From: Bradyrhizobium sp. cir1
Lineage (GTDB): Bacteria; Pseudomonadota; Alphaproteobacteria; Rhizobiales; Xanthobacteraceae
Assembly (NCBI RefSeq): GCF_014198245.1
Contig: NZ_JACIHE010000007.1
Location: 62,001 to 126,000, forward strand
DNA: 64,000 bases
Direction of reading: 5' to 3'
Positions 1 through 7,824 of the stretch are shown here, piece by piece. The translations under genes were made by a program, and so were the position numbers. Within the stretch, counting starts at the first letter, position 1; every line of letters starts with the position of its first letter. The notes under the pieces are model-generated. The model searched no databases, was not told the origin of the DNA, and saw only the letters and a program-made list of their open reading frames with translations.

Positions 1-1
1 C

Positions 2-391
2 AAGCCCGTGTTTATCGACGAACTCATTGCCCGCATGCGAGCTATTTTGCGACGGTCAACGCAAATGATGGCGCCGGTTGTGACATTCGGGAATCTGCAT
101 TTCGATCCGATCGCGAGACAAGTCTCGATCGGTGGTCGAATACTGAGAATTGCGCGCCGCGAAGTGTGCATTCTTGAACATCTGCTCAACCGCGCGGGCC
201 GTACCGTGCCGCGCGCATCGCTCGAAGATAGCTTGTATGCATTTGACGATGAGGTCTCGACCAATGCGCTGGAAGTCGGGATTTATCGCTTACGCACGCA
301 CTTGAGCCAAGCGGGTGCAACGCTCAGGATCAAGACCGCGCGCGGTGTCGGTTACACCCTCGAACTCATCGGCGCAGCATCGGCTGCCTAG
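2..391 (+). CDS. ttsI: TtsI-type OmpR-family response regulator, C-terminal part
   Basis: The gene is cut by the window start. The visible 129 residues begin at the end of the receiver domain (KPVFIDELIARMRAILRRS, the usual conserved Lys-Pro and last helix) and continue into an OmpR/PhoB winged-helix DNA-binding domain ending with the wing segment RGVGYTLELIG. In rhizobia TtsI binds tts boxes and activates the T3SS and its effectors. Its identity as TtsI rather than another OmpR-type regulator rests on context: rhcC2 and a lipoprotein gene follow directly, the same order as y4xI-y4xJ-y4xK in strain NGR234. The phospho-acceptor region lies outside the window and cannot be judged. Confidence 0.82.
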   Translation, partial: KPVFIDELIARMRAILRRSTQMMAPVVTFGNLHFDPIARQVSIGGRILRIARREVCILEHLLNRAGRTVPRASLEDSLYAFDDEVSTNALEVGIYRLRTHLSQAGATLRIKTARGVGYTLELIGAASAA

Positions 392-454
392 CCGATCGAA
401 CTTGAAAGCAGCACTCCCTTGAACGTGGTTAACAATGACGCCGGCGAGCCGCCG

Positions 455-1867
455 ATGGTCGCCAGCGGCTCGCACTATGCCGCTTTTCCCCGCCTCAGCT
501 ACGTCCTGTGCGCACTCGCTCTGCTATTTCCGCTTGCTGTCACAGCTCAGACAAAGCGGGATGGCAAAGGGGAACCGCCACGTGCGGCGCCTGGCAGCAC
601 CACGGGCACGATCAACCTTACCTCCTCACAGGGCAAGACAGTTCATCTGACCGGGCCGGCTGCGAGCATTTTTATAGCCGACCCGGCGATTGCGGATTAT
701 CAGGCGCCATCGAACACCACGATTTTCGTGTTTGGCAAAAAGGCCGGACGGACGAGCCTGTTTGCCCTGAACGACAACGGAGAGGCTCTCGCCGAGCTGC
801 GTGTTGTCGTCACCCAACCGATCGAGGATCTGCGGGCCGCGCTTAAGGCCGAGGTCGGCGACTATCCAATTCAGGTCAGCTATACCCCGCGCGGCGCGAT
901 CCTTAGCGGTACGGCGCCTAATGCCGACGTCGTCGAGACCGCCAGGAAGGTCACTGAGCAGTTTCTTGGCGCGGGCGCGCTGGTCGTCAACAAGATCCAG
1001 GTCGCAGGCTCATTGCAGGTGAATCTCAGCGTACGGGTGGCAGAAGTCTCCCGCAGCGCCGTCAAGGATCTCAACATCAACTTCACGGCCTCGAGCCCAA
1101 ACGGCGCTTTCCTTGTGACCGGCAAAGGGGGCGGGTCCGGCGCGGCCGGCGGCGGCGGCACGATCGGGATTGGGTTTAGCGCCGGCAATACCAACCTGAG
1201 CGCTGTTCTCGACGCTCTCGCGAGCGAGCACCTCGCCTCAATCCTGGCTGAGCCGAATCTAACGGCCATGTCCGGCGAAGCCGCAAGCTTCCTCGCCGGC
1301 GGCGAATTCCCCATTCCGGTGATGCAGGACAACCGGCAGGTTTCCGTCCAATTTCGCCAGTTCGGCGTGAGCCTCGAGTTCGTTCCGACGGTTCTCAACA
1401 ATAATCAGATCAATGTCCGTGTGAAGCCCGAAGTCAGCGAATTGTCGAGCGAAGGCGAAGTCAAAATCAATGGCATGGCGGTCCCTGCCCTCTCGACTCG
1501 GCGGGCGAGCACCGTGGTCGAGCTCGCCAGCGGTCAGAGCTTTGCAATCGGCGGCCTCATCAGGCGCAACTTCAACACTGATATCGGCGAGTTTCCCTGG
1601 CTCGGCGATGTGCCGATCCTGGGCGCGCTTTTTCGCTCCTCATCGTTTCAAAAACGTGAAACCGAGCTGGTCATTATTGTTACGCCCTACATCGTGCGGC
1701 CCGGACCGAATCCGAACCGGATGAGTGCGCCGAGCGACCGCATCTCACCGCCCTCAGACGCGGGGCGGATTTTGACGAACACGGTGGCCCGGCCGCCGCG
1801 AGAGCGCGATGCGCCTCGCGCCAGCGCACCAGGATTGACCGGCAGCGCCGGCTTTATTATCGAATGA
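455..1867 (+). CDS. rhcC2: Type III secretion secretin, C-terminal half (RhcC2)
   Basis: Forms the outer-membrane ring of the rhizobial T3SS together with RhcC1; the rhizobial secretin is split over two genes. The 470-residue product has a signal peptide (LCALALLFPLAVTAQ), a pilus-secretin N-domain (about 48-118), a BON-like domain (about 122-185) and a secretin core (about 235-415) with the typical motifs VPILGALFRS and ELVIIVTPYIV. This architecture is that of CpaC/RcpA secretins of Tad pili. ATG at 455 was chosen because it leaves a normal signal peptide; an upstream TTG (419) and GTG (425) are in frame. It follows ttsI by 63 bases and precedes a CpaD-like lipoprotein gene. Confidence 0.88.
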   Translation: MVASGSHYAAFPRLSYVLCALALLFPLAVTAQTKRDGKGEPPRAAPGSTTGTINLTSSQGKTVHLTGPAASIFIADPAIADYQAPSNTTIFVFGKKAGRTSLFALNDNGEALAELRVVVTQPIEDLRAALKAEVGDYPIQVSYTPRGAILSGTAPNADVVETARKVTEQFLGAGALVVNKIQVAGSLQVNLSVRVAEVSRSAVKDLNINFTASSPNGAFLVTGKGGGSGAAGGGGTIGIGFSAGNTNLSAVLDALASEHLASILAEPNLTAMSGEAASFLAGGEFPIPVMQDNRQVSVQFRQFGVSLEFVPTVLNNNQINVRVKPEVSELSSEGEVKINGMAVPALSTRRASTVVELASGQSFAIGGLIRRNFNTDIGEFPWLGDVPILGALFRSSSFQKRETELVIIVTPYIVRPGPNPNRMSAPSDRISPPSDAGRILTNTVARPPRERDAPRASAPGLTGSAGFIIE

Positions 1868-1876
1868 GGATCGCCA

Positions 1877-2509
1877 ATGACTTTGCGACATCTGTGCTAC
1901 CCGATCGTTATTGGAGCAACATTGGGGGGCTGCGCAATGACTGCCTCGATCCAGCCCGCGCCGGCTGACCAAGAGATCCAGGTCGAGCAGAAGAGTAGCG
2001 TGCTGTTCCTGCAGAGCCTTCGTGGCCCCGAACGGCATCGGCTGCGAAGCTTCATTGCAGCGACCAGTCGCGGCCGGCGGGATGCCCTCCATGTGGATGT
2101 CATCGGCCCCCCCAGACTCATTGCACAGGTGGCCCACGAGGCTCGCGCCATGGGCGTTGCCACCTACAACATCCGCCTGTCCGCTTCTCGTGTGGATTTG
2201 CAGCCTCGTTCCGGGGTGAGGATCGAAGCGATCACTTTCGAAGCCCATCCTCCGGTCTGCCCCTCGCTCTCCATCGTCGGTCCCACAGTGAACGACAATT
2301 CGTTCAATCCAACCCTTGGCTGCTCAGTCCGGAATAACCTTGCGGTCATGGTCAATGAACCTGGCGACTTGTTAGGCAATGGCGCTGTCATGCCGACCAG
2401 TGGTGATCGTGCAGTGCTTCCCATCACCGCACGTGGGGCCACGTCGGCGGGCAACAGGAGCAATTTGGAGGATGAAACGCATAACAGGGTTGCGCCAGAA
2501 ACCCAATAA
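1877..2509 (+). CDS. CpaD-like lipoprotein of the T3SS locus (y4xK type)
   Basis: A 210-residue predicted lipoprotein: signal peptide with lipobox LGGC (Cys19), then a mature domain in which a hydrolysed-SGNR-like CpaD pattern is visible (residues about 45-115, then a CPSLSIVG stretch and NPTLGCSVRNNLAVMV). CpaD lipoproteins assist Tad-pilus secretins; here the protein probably helps insert or stabilise RhcC2. It starts 9 bases after rhcC2 with a GAGGA ribosome site at 1866-1870, so the two are co-transcribed. The position matches y4xK of NGR234. Family assignment is from reading the sequence; no search was run. Confidence 0.75.
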   Translation: MTLRHLCYPIVIGATLGGCAMTASIQPAPADQEIQVEQKSSVLFLQSLRGPERHRLRSFIAATSRGRRDALHVDVIGPPRLIAQVAHEARAMGVATYNIRLSASRVDLQPRSGVRIEAITFEAHPPVCPSLSIVGPTVNDNSFNPTLGCSVRNNLAVMVNEPGDLLGNGAVMPTSGDRAVLPITARGATSAGNRSNLEDETHNRVAPETQ

Positions 2510-2705
2510 GCGGCTCGTAAGACCCGAGCAGCATGAACGTCGGTTGGCCATTCTTGTCCATATCAGTCTTGGAATGGGCCGACGAGCCTCCTGGAATTCA
2601 ATCTTTGCTCGGTCCTTTTCTTGGGATCGTGCAGCTTGCAGATCAGGTTCTGGGACAGTTGGGTCGTTGACCAGAGATTTGAGCGCATCGCTGTTTTGCG
2701 CGACG

Positions 2706-3743
2706 CTAAACTAGGCCAGCGGCAAAGACTGCCTTTGCAACCCTCTCGAAACACTCCATCGGAACGGCCTTGCCCATCGCACCTTTTCGGATCAGCTGAC
2801 GCGCCAACACATGATCCTCGACAATGCTCAGACGTTGGGCGCGCGCCTCCGCCAGCAACTGTGAAGCCGTTTCGCCCTCGCCGCGGCACACCAGTACCGG
2901 GACGCCGGTCTCGCCCCGAACGTAGCGCAGCCCAATCAATGTCGCTCGCCCCATCAGTATCACTGTCGCCCGATGGATGCCGAGCGGAGACTCGTTCGCC
3001 GACTCCCGGCGGAGCCTGCGGTGTTCACCCTTGATCTGCGGATTACCATCCTGTTCCTTGGACTCGCGCTTGGCTTCGCTCTGCGTCATGCGCATGTCGC
3101 GCAAGAACAACCAACGCTGAATGAGCAGATCGGCCAAGCCGCCAATCAGAAGAGCGCCGGCAGCAATCGCGATCAGCACTTTGAGCTCTTTAAAGACAAA
3201 ACCAAAGCAGCTCAAATCGCACACGGGCAAGTATACCAGTGCCCTCCAACTTGCGAGCACAGTGAAAACGAACGTAGCGCCAAGAACCAAAACTTTGACG
3301 ATAGACTTTCCAAGCTCGACAAACGACCGCTGGGAGACAATCCGCTTCAGCCCTTTGACGGGGTCCAATTTTTCAAAGCTGGGTTTAAGCGGCTCAACCG
3401 AAATCGTCAGCCCGCCGCCGGCCAAGACACCGGCCAGAATCGCCGCAACAACCGCCGCACCCAGGATGGGAGCCGCGGCTGTTATAGAAAGGTCCATCAA
3501 TCCGACCAACGCCTGCCGGGCCGCACTGTTGAACTGCTGTTCCTGCAGCTTGTCGGTGAGCCGCACGGCTTCGCGCCATCCGTCTTCGATCGGGCCCGCC
3601 CTGAAGCACAGGCAGCCGAAACCAGCGCAAAGGCTTGCCGCGGTCACAAAGTCGGCGCTGCGCGGGCTCTGCCCTTTCTTACGCGCGTCCCTCAGCTTCT
3701 TGTGACTTGGTGGAAGGTTTTTCTCTTCGCTCGTGTCGTTCAT
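2706..3743 (-). CDS. rhcU: T3SS export apparatus switch protein RhcU (SctU/FlhB family), NPTH motif absent
   Basis: 345 residues: a short N-terminal KKLRDARKKGQ motif typical of YscU/FlhB, four membrane segments (about 33-50, 82-112, 145-172, 187-208) and a cytoplasmic domain ending LARQLIRKGAMGKAVP. It is the export-gate component that sets substrate order. Family members cleave themselves within NPTH; at the aligned site (residues 264-267) this protein reads MGRA, with the flanks LIGLRYVRGETGVPVLV well kept, so it is unlikely to self-cleave in the usual way. It overlaps rhcT by four bases (ATGA), which argues for translational coupling. The ATG at 3743 is preferred over longer in-frame starts inside rhcT. 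Confidence 0.92.
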   Translation of the reverse strand: MNDTSEEKNLPPSHKKLRDARKKGQSPRSADFVTAASLCAGFGCLCFRAGPIEDGWREAVRLTDKLQEQQFNSAARQALVGLMDLSITAAAPILGAAVVAAILAGVLAGGGLTISVEPLKPSFEKLDPVKGLKRIVSQRSFVELGKSIVKVLVLGATFVFTVLASWRALVYLPVCDLSCFGFVFKELKVLIAIAAGALLIGGLADLLIQRWLFLRDMRMTQSEAKRESKEQDGNPQIKGEHRRLRRESANESPLGIHRATVILMGRATLIGLRYVRGETGVPVLVCRGEGETASQLLAEARAQRLSIVEDHVLARQLIRKGAMGKAVPMECFERVAKAVFAAGLV

Positions 3744-4555
3744 TTCAAGAACTTCTCGAGCCACTCCAGCACGCCGTTGAACCGAATGATCTCTGCTCCC
3801 ATATATTCGATCAGGAAGACGGCGTAGCTGACCATAATGATGCCAAAGGCGGCATTCTTGATGGTCGGAGAGAGGTCGTTCAGCTTGATTTGCGGCGCAA
3901 AGCGCCCGAGCAGCATGAGGGATACGTCGATCAGAAGCAGCAGAGCCAGCACGGGCCCGGCGACCACGAGGGTCGTATGCATGACATGGTCGAGAAGCCC
4001 GATAAACTCCATTGCCCCGTGGTGGGTTAGGGGCGGTAGCAGCCGATACACGGGCCAGATCAGATAACTTCCATAGAGGCATCTGACCATGGTCTGCAGA
4101 CCTCCTGATACAACGAAGATCGTGACCGCGGCAGTCCCGAGGAAGAGCCCCATCGGGGCGGTTTGACTGCGTGTGGCAGGATCGTCCAGCTGGCTGGAGA
4201 TGCCGCGCTGGGTATCAATGATGTCACCAACGGCCTGGATGCTCCAAAGTGGTATACTAAGCAGAAACCCGAACAGCAGGCCGATAAATATCTCCTTCAA
4301 ACTGAGGAGCGAGACCGCAACCATACGGGTGCCCGGATCTAGTGTCTGCAAGCCGTTCCTGATCTGCATCAAGCAAGGCAATCCAATCACAACCGTCGCG
4401 CTTGCGCGGATAATCCCGCCAATGTGCGGTCGCGTGAATACCGGAAGAACCAGCATAATGCCGAGGGCCCGGGCCGCGCCAAGACCGGCCGCAACGACGA
4501 ACTCGACAGCAGTCTGAATCAGACTTTGCGTCTCGCTGGGTGACAAGGCATCCAT
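3740..4555 (-). CDS. rhcT: T3SS export apparatus protein RhcT (SctT/FliR family)
   Basis: 271-residue polytopic inner-membrane protein with about six hydrophobic segments, starting with LGAARALGIMLVLPVF and containing the conserved stretch GDIIDTQRGIS near residue 125, characteristic of SctT/FliR. It is part of the helical export gate with RhcR and RhcS. Unlike the usual R-S-T-U string, it is separated from rhcS by 684 bases that contain a tts box on the same strand, so rhcTU may have a promoter of their own. Confidence 0.93.
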   Translation of the reverse strand: MDALSPSETQSLIQTAVEFVVAAGLGAARALGIMLVLPVFTRPHIGGIIRASATVVIGLPCLMQIRNGLQTLDPGTRMVAVSLLSLKEIFIGLLFGFLLSIPLWSIQAVGDIIDTQRGISSQLDDPATRSQTAPMGLFLGTAAVTIFVVSGGLQTMVRCLYGSYLIWPVYRLLPPLTHHGAMEFIGLLDHVMHTTLVVAGPVLALLLLIDVSLMLLGRFAPQIKLNDLSPTIKNAAFGIIMVSYAVFLIEYMGAEIIRFNGVLEWLEKFLK

Positions 4556-4561
4556 TTGAGC

Positions 4562-4846
4562 TCAGTTCGTCGTTCCTTCAGCCAATGCAACCGTCGCACT
4601 CACGTCGCCATGATGTGAGACGTCAAGGACTCTGCAGATCTCGTGTCCCTGCGGTTGCAGAGCGACAGGCCTCCCAGGGCAGATGACTTCGGCTTCAACT
4701 ATCCATATGACTACAGCCATCCGGCGCAGAGGTATGACCATTCGATGAGAGCACCGGCGAAATCGCGCGCGGCCTACAAGCCACGCTTCTTCCGCTCTCA
4801 CCGGCCGCAGCGCGGTTTGGAGATCTGAGGGCCTCAAAGCTTCCAT
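4562..4846 (-). CDS. Small hypothetical ORF just upstream of rhcT
   Basis: A 94-codon frame ending six bases before the rhcT start. The product is rich in Arg and has a short hydrophobic stretch (MAVVIWIVEAEVI) and a C-terminal segment HHGDVSATVALAEGTTN. I do not recognise a family. Its position behind a tts box (5128-5157) and directly before rhcT makes it a candidate small secreted or accessory protein, but no strong ribosome site is visible and it could be a non-coding filler. Composition does not clearly separate it from chance. Confidence 0.3.
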   Translation of the reverse strand: MEALRPSDLQTALRPVRAEEAWLVGRARFRRCSHRMVIPLRRMAVVIWIVEAEVICPGRPVALQPQGHEICRVLDVSHHGDVSATVALAEGTTN

Positions 4847-4849
4847 CAA

Positions 4850-5239
4850 TTTCGCAGTCTATGGAGATCGGTCTCGAGCGGCACCTTCATTCGCAGGCTC
4901 ATTCACCAGAATGCCAGAATCGTGGGGCCGCTTGCAATCAAAGCGGTTGCCCGTTCACTTGCGTCGACAACTCGCCAGGCTGTGCATCGAGGACCAGGTC
5001 TCAGCAGGTAATTCCATCACATCGTAAGCAATCGAACGGATAGAAATTCCAAATGGGGTCATTCTTCCTCCGAATACGGCAGGCTCACGGAGCCGAACAG
5101 GACAGTTCGGATATCTATCCGTCGCATGCTAGTGAGGCGAGCTTTCGATAAGCTGACGAACTCGCCCTTTTGTGGTTCACAATCAAGGCCGACAAACGCG
5201 CGCTATAGCTGAAACTTAGATAGCCGTGCGTTCCGCGCA
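4850..5239. other. Gap between rhcS and rhcT with a tts box
   Basis: No supported gene. The only clear element is the tts box on the minus strand at 5128-5157. The rest has no recognisable coding sequence and may be decayed insertion DNA that split the rhcS-rhcT junction. Confidence 0.6.
5128..5157 (-). promoter_or_regulatory. tts box (TtsI binding site) facing rhcT-rhcU
   Basis: On the minus strand the sequence reads GTCAGCTTATCGAAAGCT followed by CGCCTCACTA, an almost perfect match to the rhizobial tts-box core. It points toward the small ORF at 4562-4846 and rhcTU, about 570 bases upstream of rhcT. Confidence 0.85.
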
Positions 5240-5515
5240 CTAATACCTCGCTGTGAGCGCGGGGAACTCAGTGAAGATATGCTGGGCTTGCTCGATCAGC
5301 GGCGCGCTCAGCACCGGAGCAAACAGAACGAGCACGGCGACGACGACGAGGAGCTTCACGGTAAGCGGCAAGGTTTGATCCTGGAGCTGGGTTGCTGCCT
5401 GCACGATGCCGATACCCAATCCGGCCACGAGCGCTGCCAGGAGCGGCGGTAGAACCCAGATCATGAACAGGACCAGTGATCGGCTCAGGTGGGTGAGGAT
5501 GCTGGCCTCGTCCAT
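5240..5515 (-). CDS. rhcS: T3SS export apparatus protein RhcS (SctS/FliQ family)
   Basis: 91 residues, two transmembrane hairpin helices (about 11-36 and 51-76) with the family stretch VQAATQLQDQTLPLTVKLL between them. SctS packs with SctR and SctT to form the export gate. It starts 1 base before the stop of rhcR is passed (rhcR ends at 5517), so it sits in the same operon. Downstream, the operon is interrupted before rhcT. Confidence 0.95.
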   Translation of the reverse strand: MDEASILTHLSRSLVLFMIWVLPPLLAALVAGLGIGIVQAATQLQDQTLPLTVKLLVVVAVLVLFAPVLSAPLIEQAQHIFTEFPALTARY

Positions 5516-5516
5516 C

Positions 5517-6182
5517 TCAACTCCCCGGAGATGCGTAGCTTAAGACCAATCCGTGCATGAGCCGTGACCAGCCGTCGATTGTGACGAACAGAAAAAGCTT
5601 GAAAGGAACGGATATCATTGTTGGTGACACCATTGACATGCCCATGGCCATCAGAATTGTCGTCACAATCAGGTCAATTGTGATGAACGGAAGATAGAGA
5701 AGGAAACCGATTTCAAACGCACGCTTAAGCTCCGAGATCAAAAAGGACGGCACGAGGATCGCAAAATCATCGGCTGTTGCGTTGCCGCGCATCTCCTCCG
5801 ACCAGATATGTTCTGTCGACGACAGGAAGAACGTGCGCTGCTCCTCAGTGGTGAACTTCTTGAGATGGGCGCGCAGCGGCTCGCTGCCCTCCTTGACGGC
5901 GGTCAACCAGTCGTCGGCGGTTTGGTAACGAAGTTGCATATCGGCCACGCGGTTGTATGTTTGCTCGAATACCGGGGCGTCTATGAACACGGTAAGGATC
6001 AATGCAGCGCCATACAGAACGATGTTCGGTGGTATGGACTGAGTGCCGAGCGCGTTGCGGATCAGGAAGAGAACGACGGAAACCTTGATGAACGCCGTCG
6101 TTGTGACGACTGCGAACGTCAACAGGCCAAGGCCGACGGTCGCCGCAACAAGCGCAAGGATGCTCGGTTGAATGTCAACCAT
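5517..6182 (-). CDS. rhcR: T3SS export apparatus protein RhcR (SctR/FliP family)
   Basis: 221 residues; N-terminal membrane segment followed by the conserved FIKVSVVLFLIRNALGTQS motif of SctR/FliP (about 33-51), a soluble middle part, and a C-terminal region with ILVPSFLISELKRAFEIGF and MGMSMVSPTMISVPFKL, all hallmarks of this family. ATG at 6182 (MVDIQPS) gives the family's usual length and overlaps the end of rhcQ by eight bases; a longer upstream start would add 16 unconserved residues. Confidence 0.95.
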   Translation of the reverse strand: MVDIQPSILALVAATVGLGLLTFAVVTTTAFIKVSVVLFLIRNALGTQSIPPNIVLYGAALILTVFIDAPVFEQTYNRVADMQLRYQTADDWLTAVKEGSEPLRAHLKKFTTEEQRTFFLSSTEHIWSEEMRGNATADDFAILVPSFLISELKRAFEIGFLLYLPFITIDLIVTTILMAMGMSMVSPTMISVPFKLFLFVTIDGWSRLMHGLVLSYASPGS

Positions 6183-7230
6183 TGACCGCCAACCTGCTAC
6201 GTAACCGGATGCCCAACGCTTCACCGACACGTACGATGTCGCCGCGGCCGATCAATTGACCGTTGGCGACAATGTCGACCGGACCGTCCAGCTGCCGGCC
6301 AAGCTCGAACACGTGCCCCTCGTTGATGCTTCTCAACGTACCCAGCGGGATGGGCCAGCGTCCGCATTCGAACACAAGCGTGATCTCAACACTGTCGATG
6401 TCGGCTTCCGAGGGCGGGATTGCTTGCTCCGCTTGGGATCGTATCGTCATATTTGCATACCTTAGAGGATGGGACTGCAGGCGGAATGGTCCCCGAAGAA
6501 TAAGTCTGTCGCCCGCGACCTGCGCCGGCGCCCACAACTTGTCCGCAGCGAGGATGAGCTGGCCATGGGTAAATGGAATGACGTCGGGCAGCAGTGCGTC
6601 GCCGGGCTGTGCTTGACGAAGAAGCCTGACGGGCGCCCGCAGCGAGCCGATCTCTCTCGCAATCACGACCGGCAATTCCGAAGAAATCTTGCCTAAGTCT
6701 CGCGCTAATTGGCCGATCAACTCGCCTAACACACGAAACGCAGACGGAACCAGACCGTCAAGTGGCGCGAACAAGAACAGGCGGGCCTTGGCCGCCAGCG
6801 GTCCGAAAGTAACGTCGAGCTCCAAATAGGGGTCTTTGGCCGTCGCGTCTTCGATGCGGATCAGCTGCAAATTCCGCGCGAGCATGATCTCTAATCGAGC
6901 GAGCCAAGGTTCCAGAGCAAGTTCGAGAAGCAGCGAGCGGGTTGGGTCGGAAGGTAAAGTAAGGCCATACTGGACCGTTGAAATCAGCGCCTCGACGAGA
7001 AGGCGGGGCAAGGACAAGACAGCGGTCTCGCCTCCGGCGCAAAATACGCAGTCGAGCATCGACATGGCATATGGCTCGGCCTGCCAAACAAGCCGGCTTA
7101 TACGGATCGATAGCGGCTTATCGCCAAGGCGGCTCTGCAGAACCGTGCGTGGTGCGGCGACCTCGTTGAGCCACGAGACCACGCCATGCGACAAATTTAC
7201 CGCTGGCTGAAATAGTGCGGGTTCACCCAC
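6175..7230 (-). CDS. rhcQ: T3SS cytoplasmic ring protein RhcQ (SctQ/FliM-FliN family)
   Basis: 351 residues. The C-terminal 75 residues form a SpoA (surface presentation of antigens) domain with the pattern VEITLVFECGRWPIPLG and LIGRGDIVRVGEALGIRLRS, used by SctQ proteins to build the sorting platform beneath the export gate. The N-terminal part is divergent, as in other SctQ proteins. It lies between the stalk gene rhcO and rhcR in the standard order. Confidence 0.9.
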   Translation of the reverse strand: MGEPALFQPAVNLSHGVVSWLNEVAAPRTVLQSRLGDKPLSIRISRLVWQAEPYAMSMLDCVFCAGGETAVLSLPRLLVEALISTVQYGLTLPSDPTRSLLLELALEPWLARLEIMLARNLQLIRIEDATAKDPYLELDVTFGPLAAKARLFLFAPLDGLVPSAFRVLGELIGQLARDLGKISSELPVVIAREIGSLRAPVRLLRQAQPGDALLPDVIPFTHGQLILAADKLWAPAQVAGDRLILRGPFRLQSHPLRYANMTIRSQAEQAIPPSEADIDSVEITLVFECGRWPIPLGTLRSINEGHVFELGRQLDGPVDIVANGQLIGRGDIVRVGEALGIRLRSRLAVNG

Positions 7231-7287
7231 GGCATTTACCGACAGGTTCCACGGGCGCAGCTCGCGACGTCATAAGAGAACGAGCCA

Positions 7288-7824
7288 TCAGTTCGAGCCA
7301 TCGACCGCTTGGCTGCGCGAACCACCCTGATATCGGAGCAAAACCTCGTCGTCGGCATCGATTTCGGCTGCACACTCCGAACGGACAGCGGTAGTGTGCT
7401 GGACATCGCCCTCAATCTCCTCCCATTTCTGGCTCGCCGCCGACCGCTTGGCCCATATGGTCCGCGCCTCATTCACTGACCGCTGAGCCTGCTCATGCGC
7501 GACGCGCGCCTGCTCACGCGCCTGGCGTGCCGATTCGATCTGTGCTGCCAGTCGCCCAAGGACGAGTTGACAGCGACGATCGAGCTCGGTCACGGACATC
7601 GTCTTGAGCGACGCCAGCTCCTGATAAAGTTCAGCTTCGACCTTGGCGCGACGATTCTCCGCGCCTTCAAGATTCTCAGACGCTCGCTGCAGCGCTTCGA
7701 CCGCAATTCGGCGCCTGGCTTCCATGTTCGACAATTCACGAAGCGCGCTTCGCTCTCTCATGTCTTTCACCAGCCGCAATTTCGACGCTTGCACGAGATT
7801 CAGGCCGTCAGACGCGACATCCAT
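7288..7824 (-). CDS. rhcO: T3SS stalk protein (SctO/FliJ family, y4yJ type)
   Basis: 178-residue, highly charged protein that is almost entirely predicted coiled coil (Glu, Arg, Ala, Gln-rich heptads over about 15-140). This and its place between the ATPase gene rhcN and rhcQ identify it as the SctO/YscO stalk that links the ATPase hexamer to the export gate. The start overlaps the end of rhcN by 25 bases. Sequence identity in this family is low, so the call rests on size, coiled coil and synteny. Confidence 0.85.
   Translation of the reverse strand: MDVASDGLNLVQASKLRLVKDMRERSALRELSNMEARRRIAVEALQRASENLEGAENRRAKVEAELYQELASLKTMSVTELDRRCQLVLGRLAAQIESARQAREQARVAHEQAQRSVNEARTIWAKRSAASQKWEEIEGDVQHTTAVRSECAAEIDADDEVLLRYQGGSRSQAVDGSN

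Noticed and set aside
880..1401. Minus-strand frame of 173 codons
   Set aside because: Antisense shadow of the rhcC2 secretin core.
2973..3827. Plus-strand frame of 284 codons across rhcU
   Set aside because: Antisense to rhcU, which has strong family motifs.
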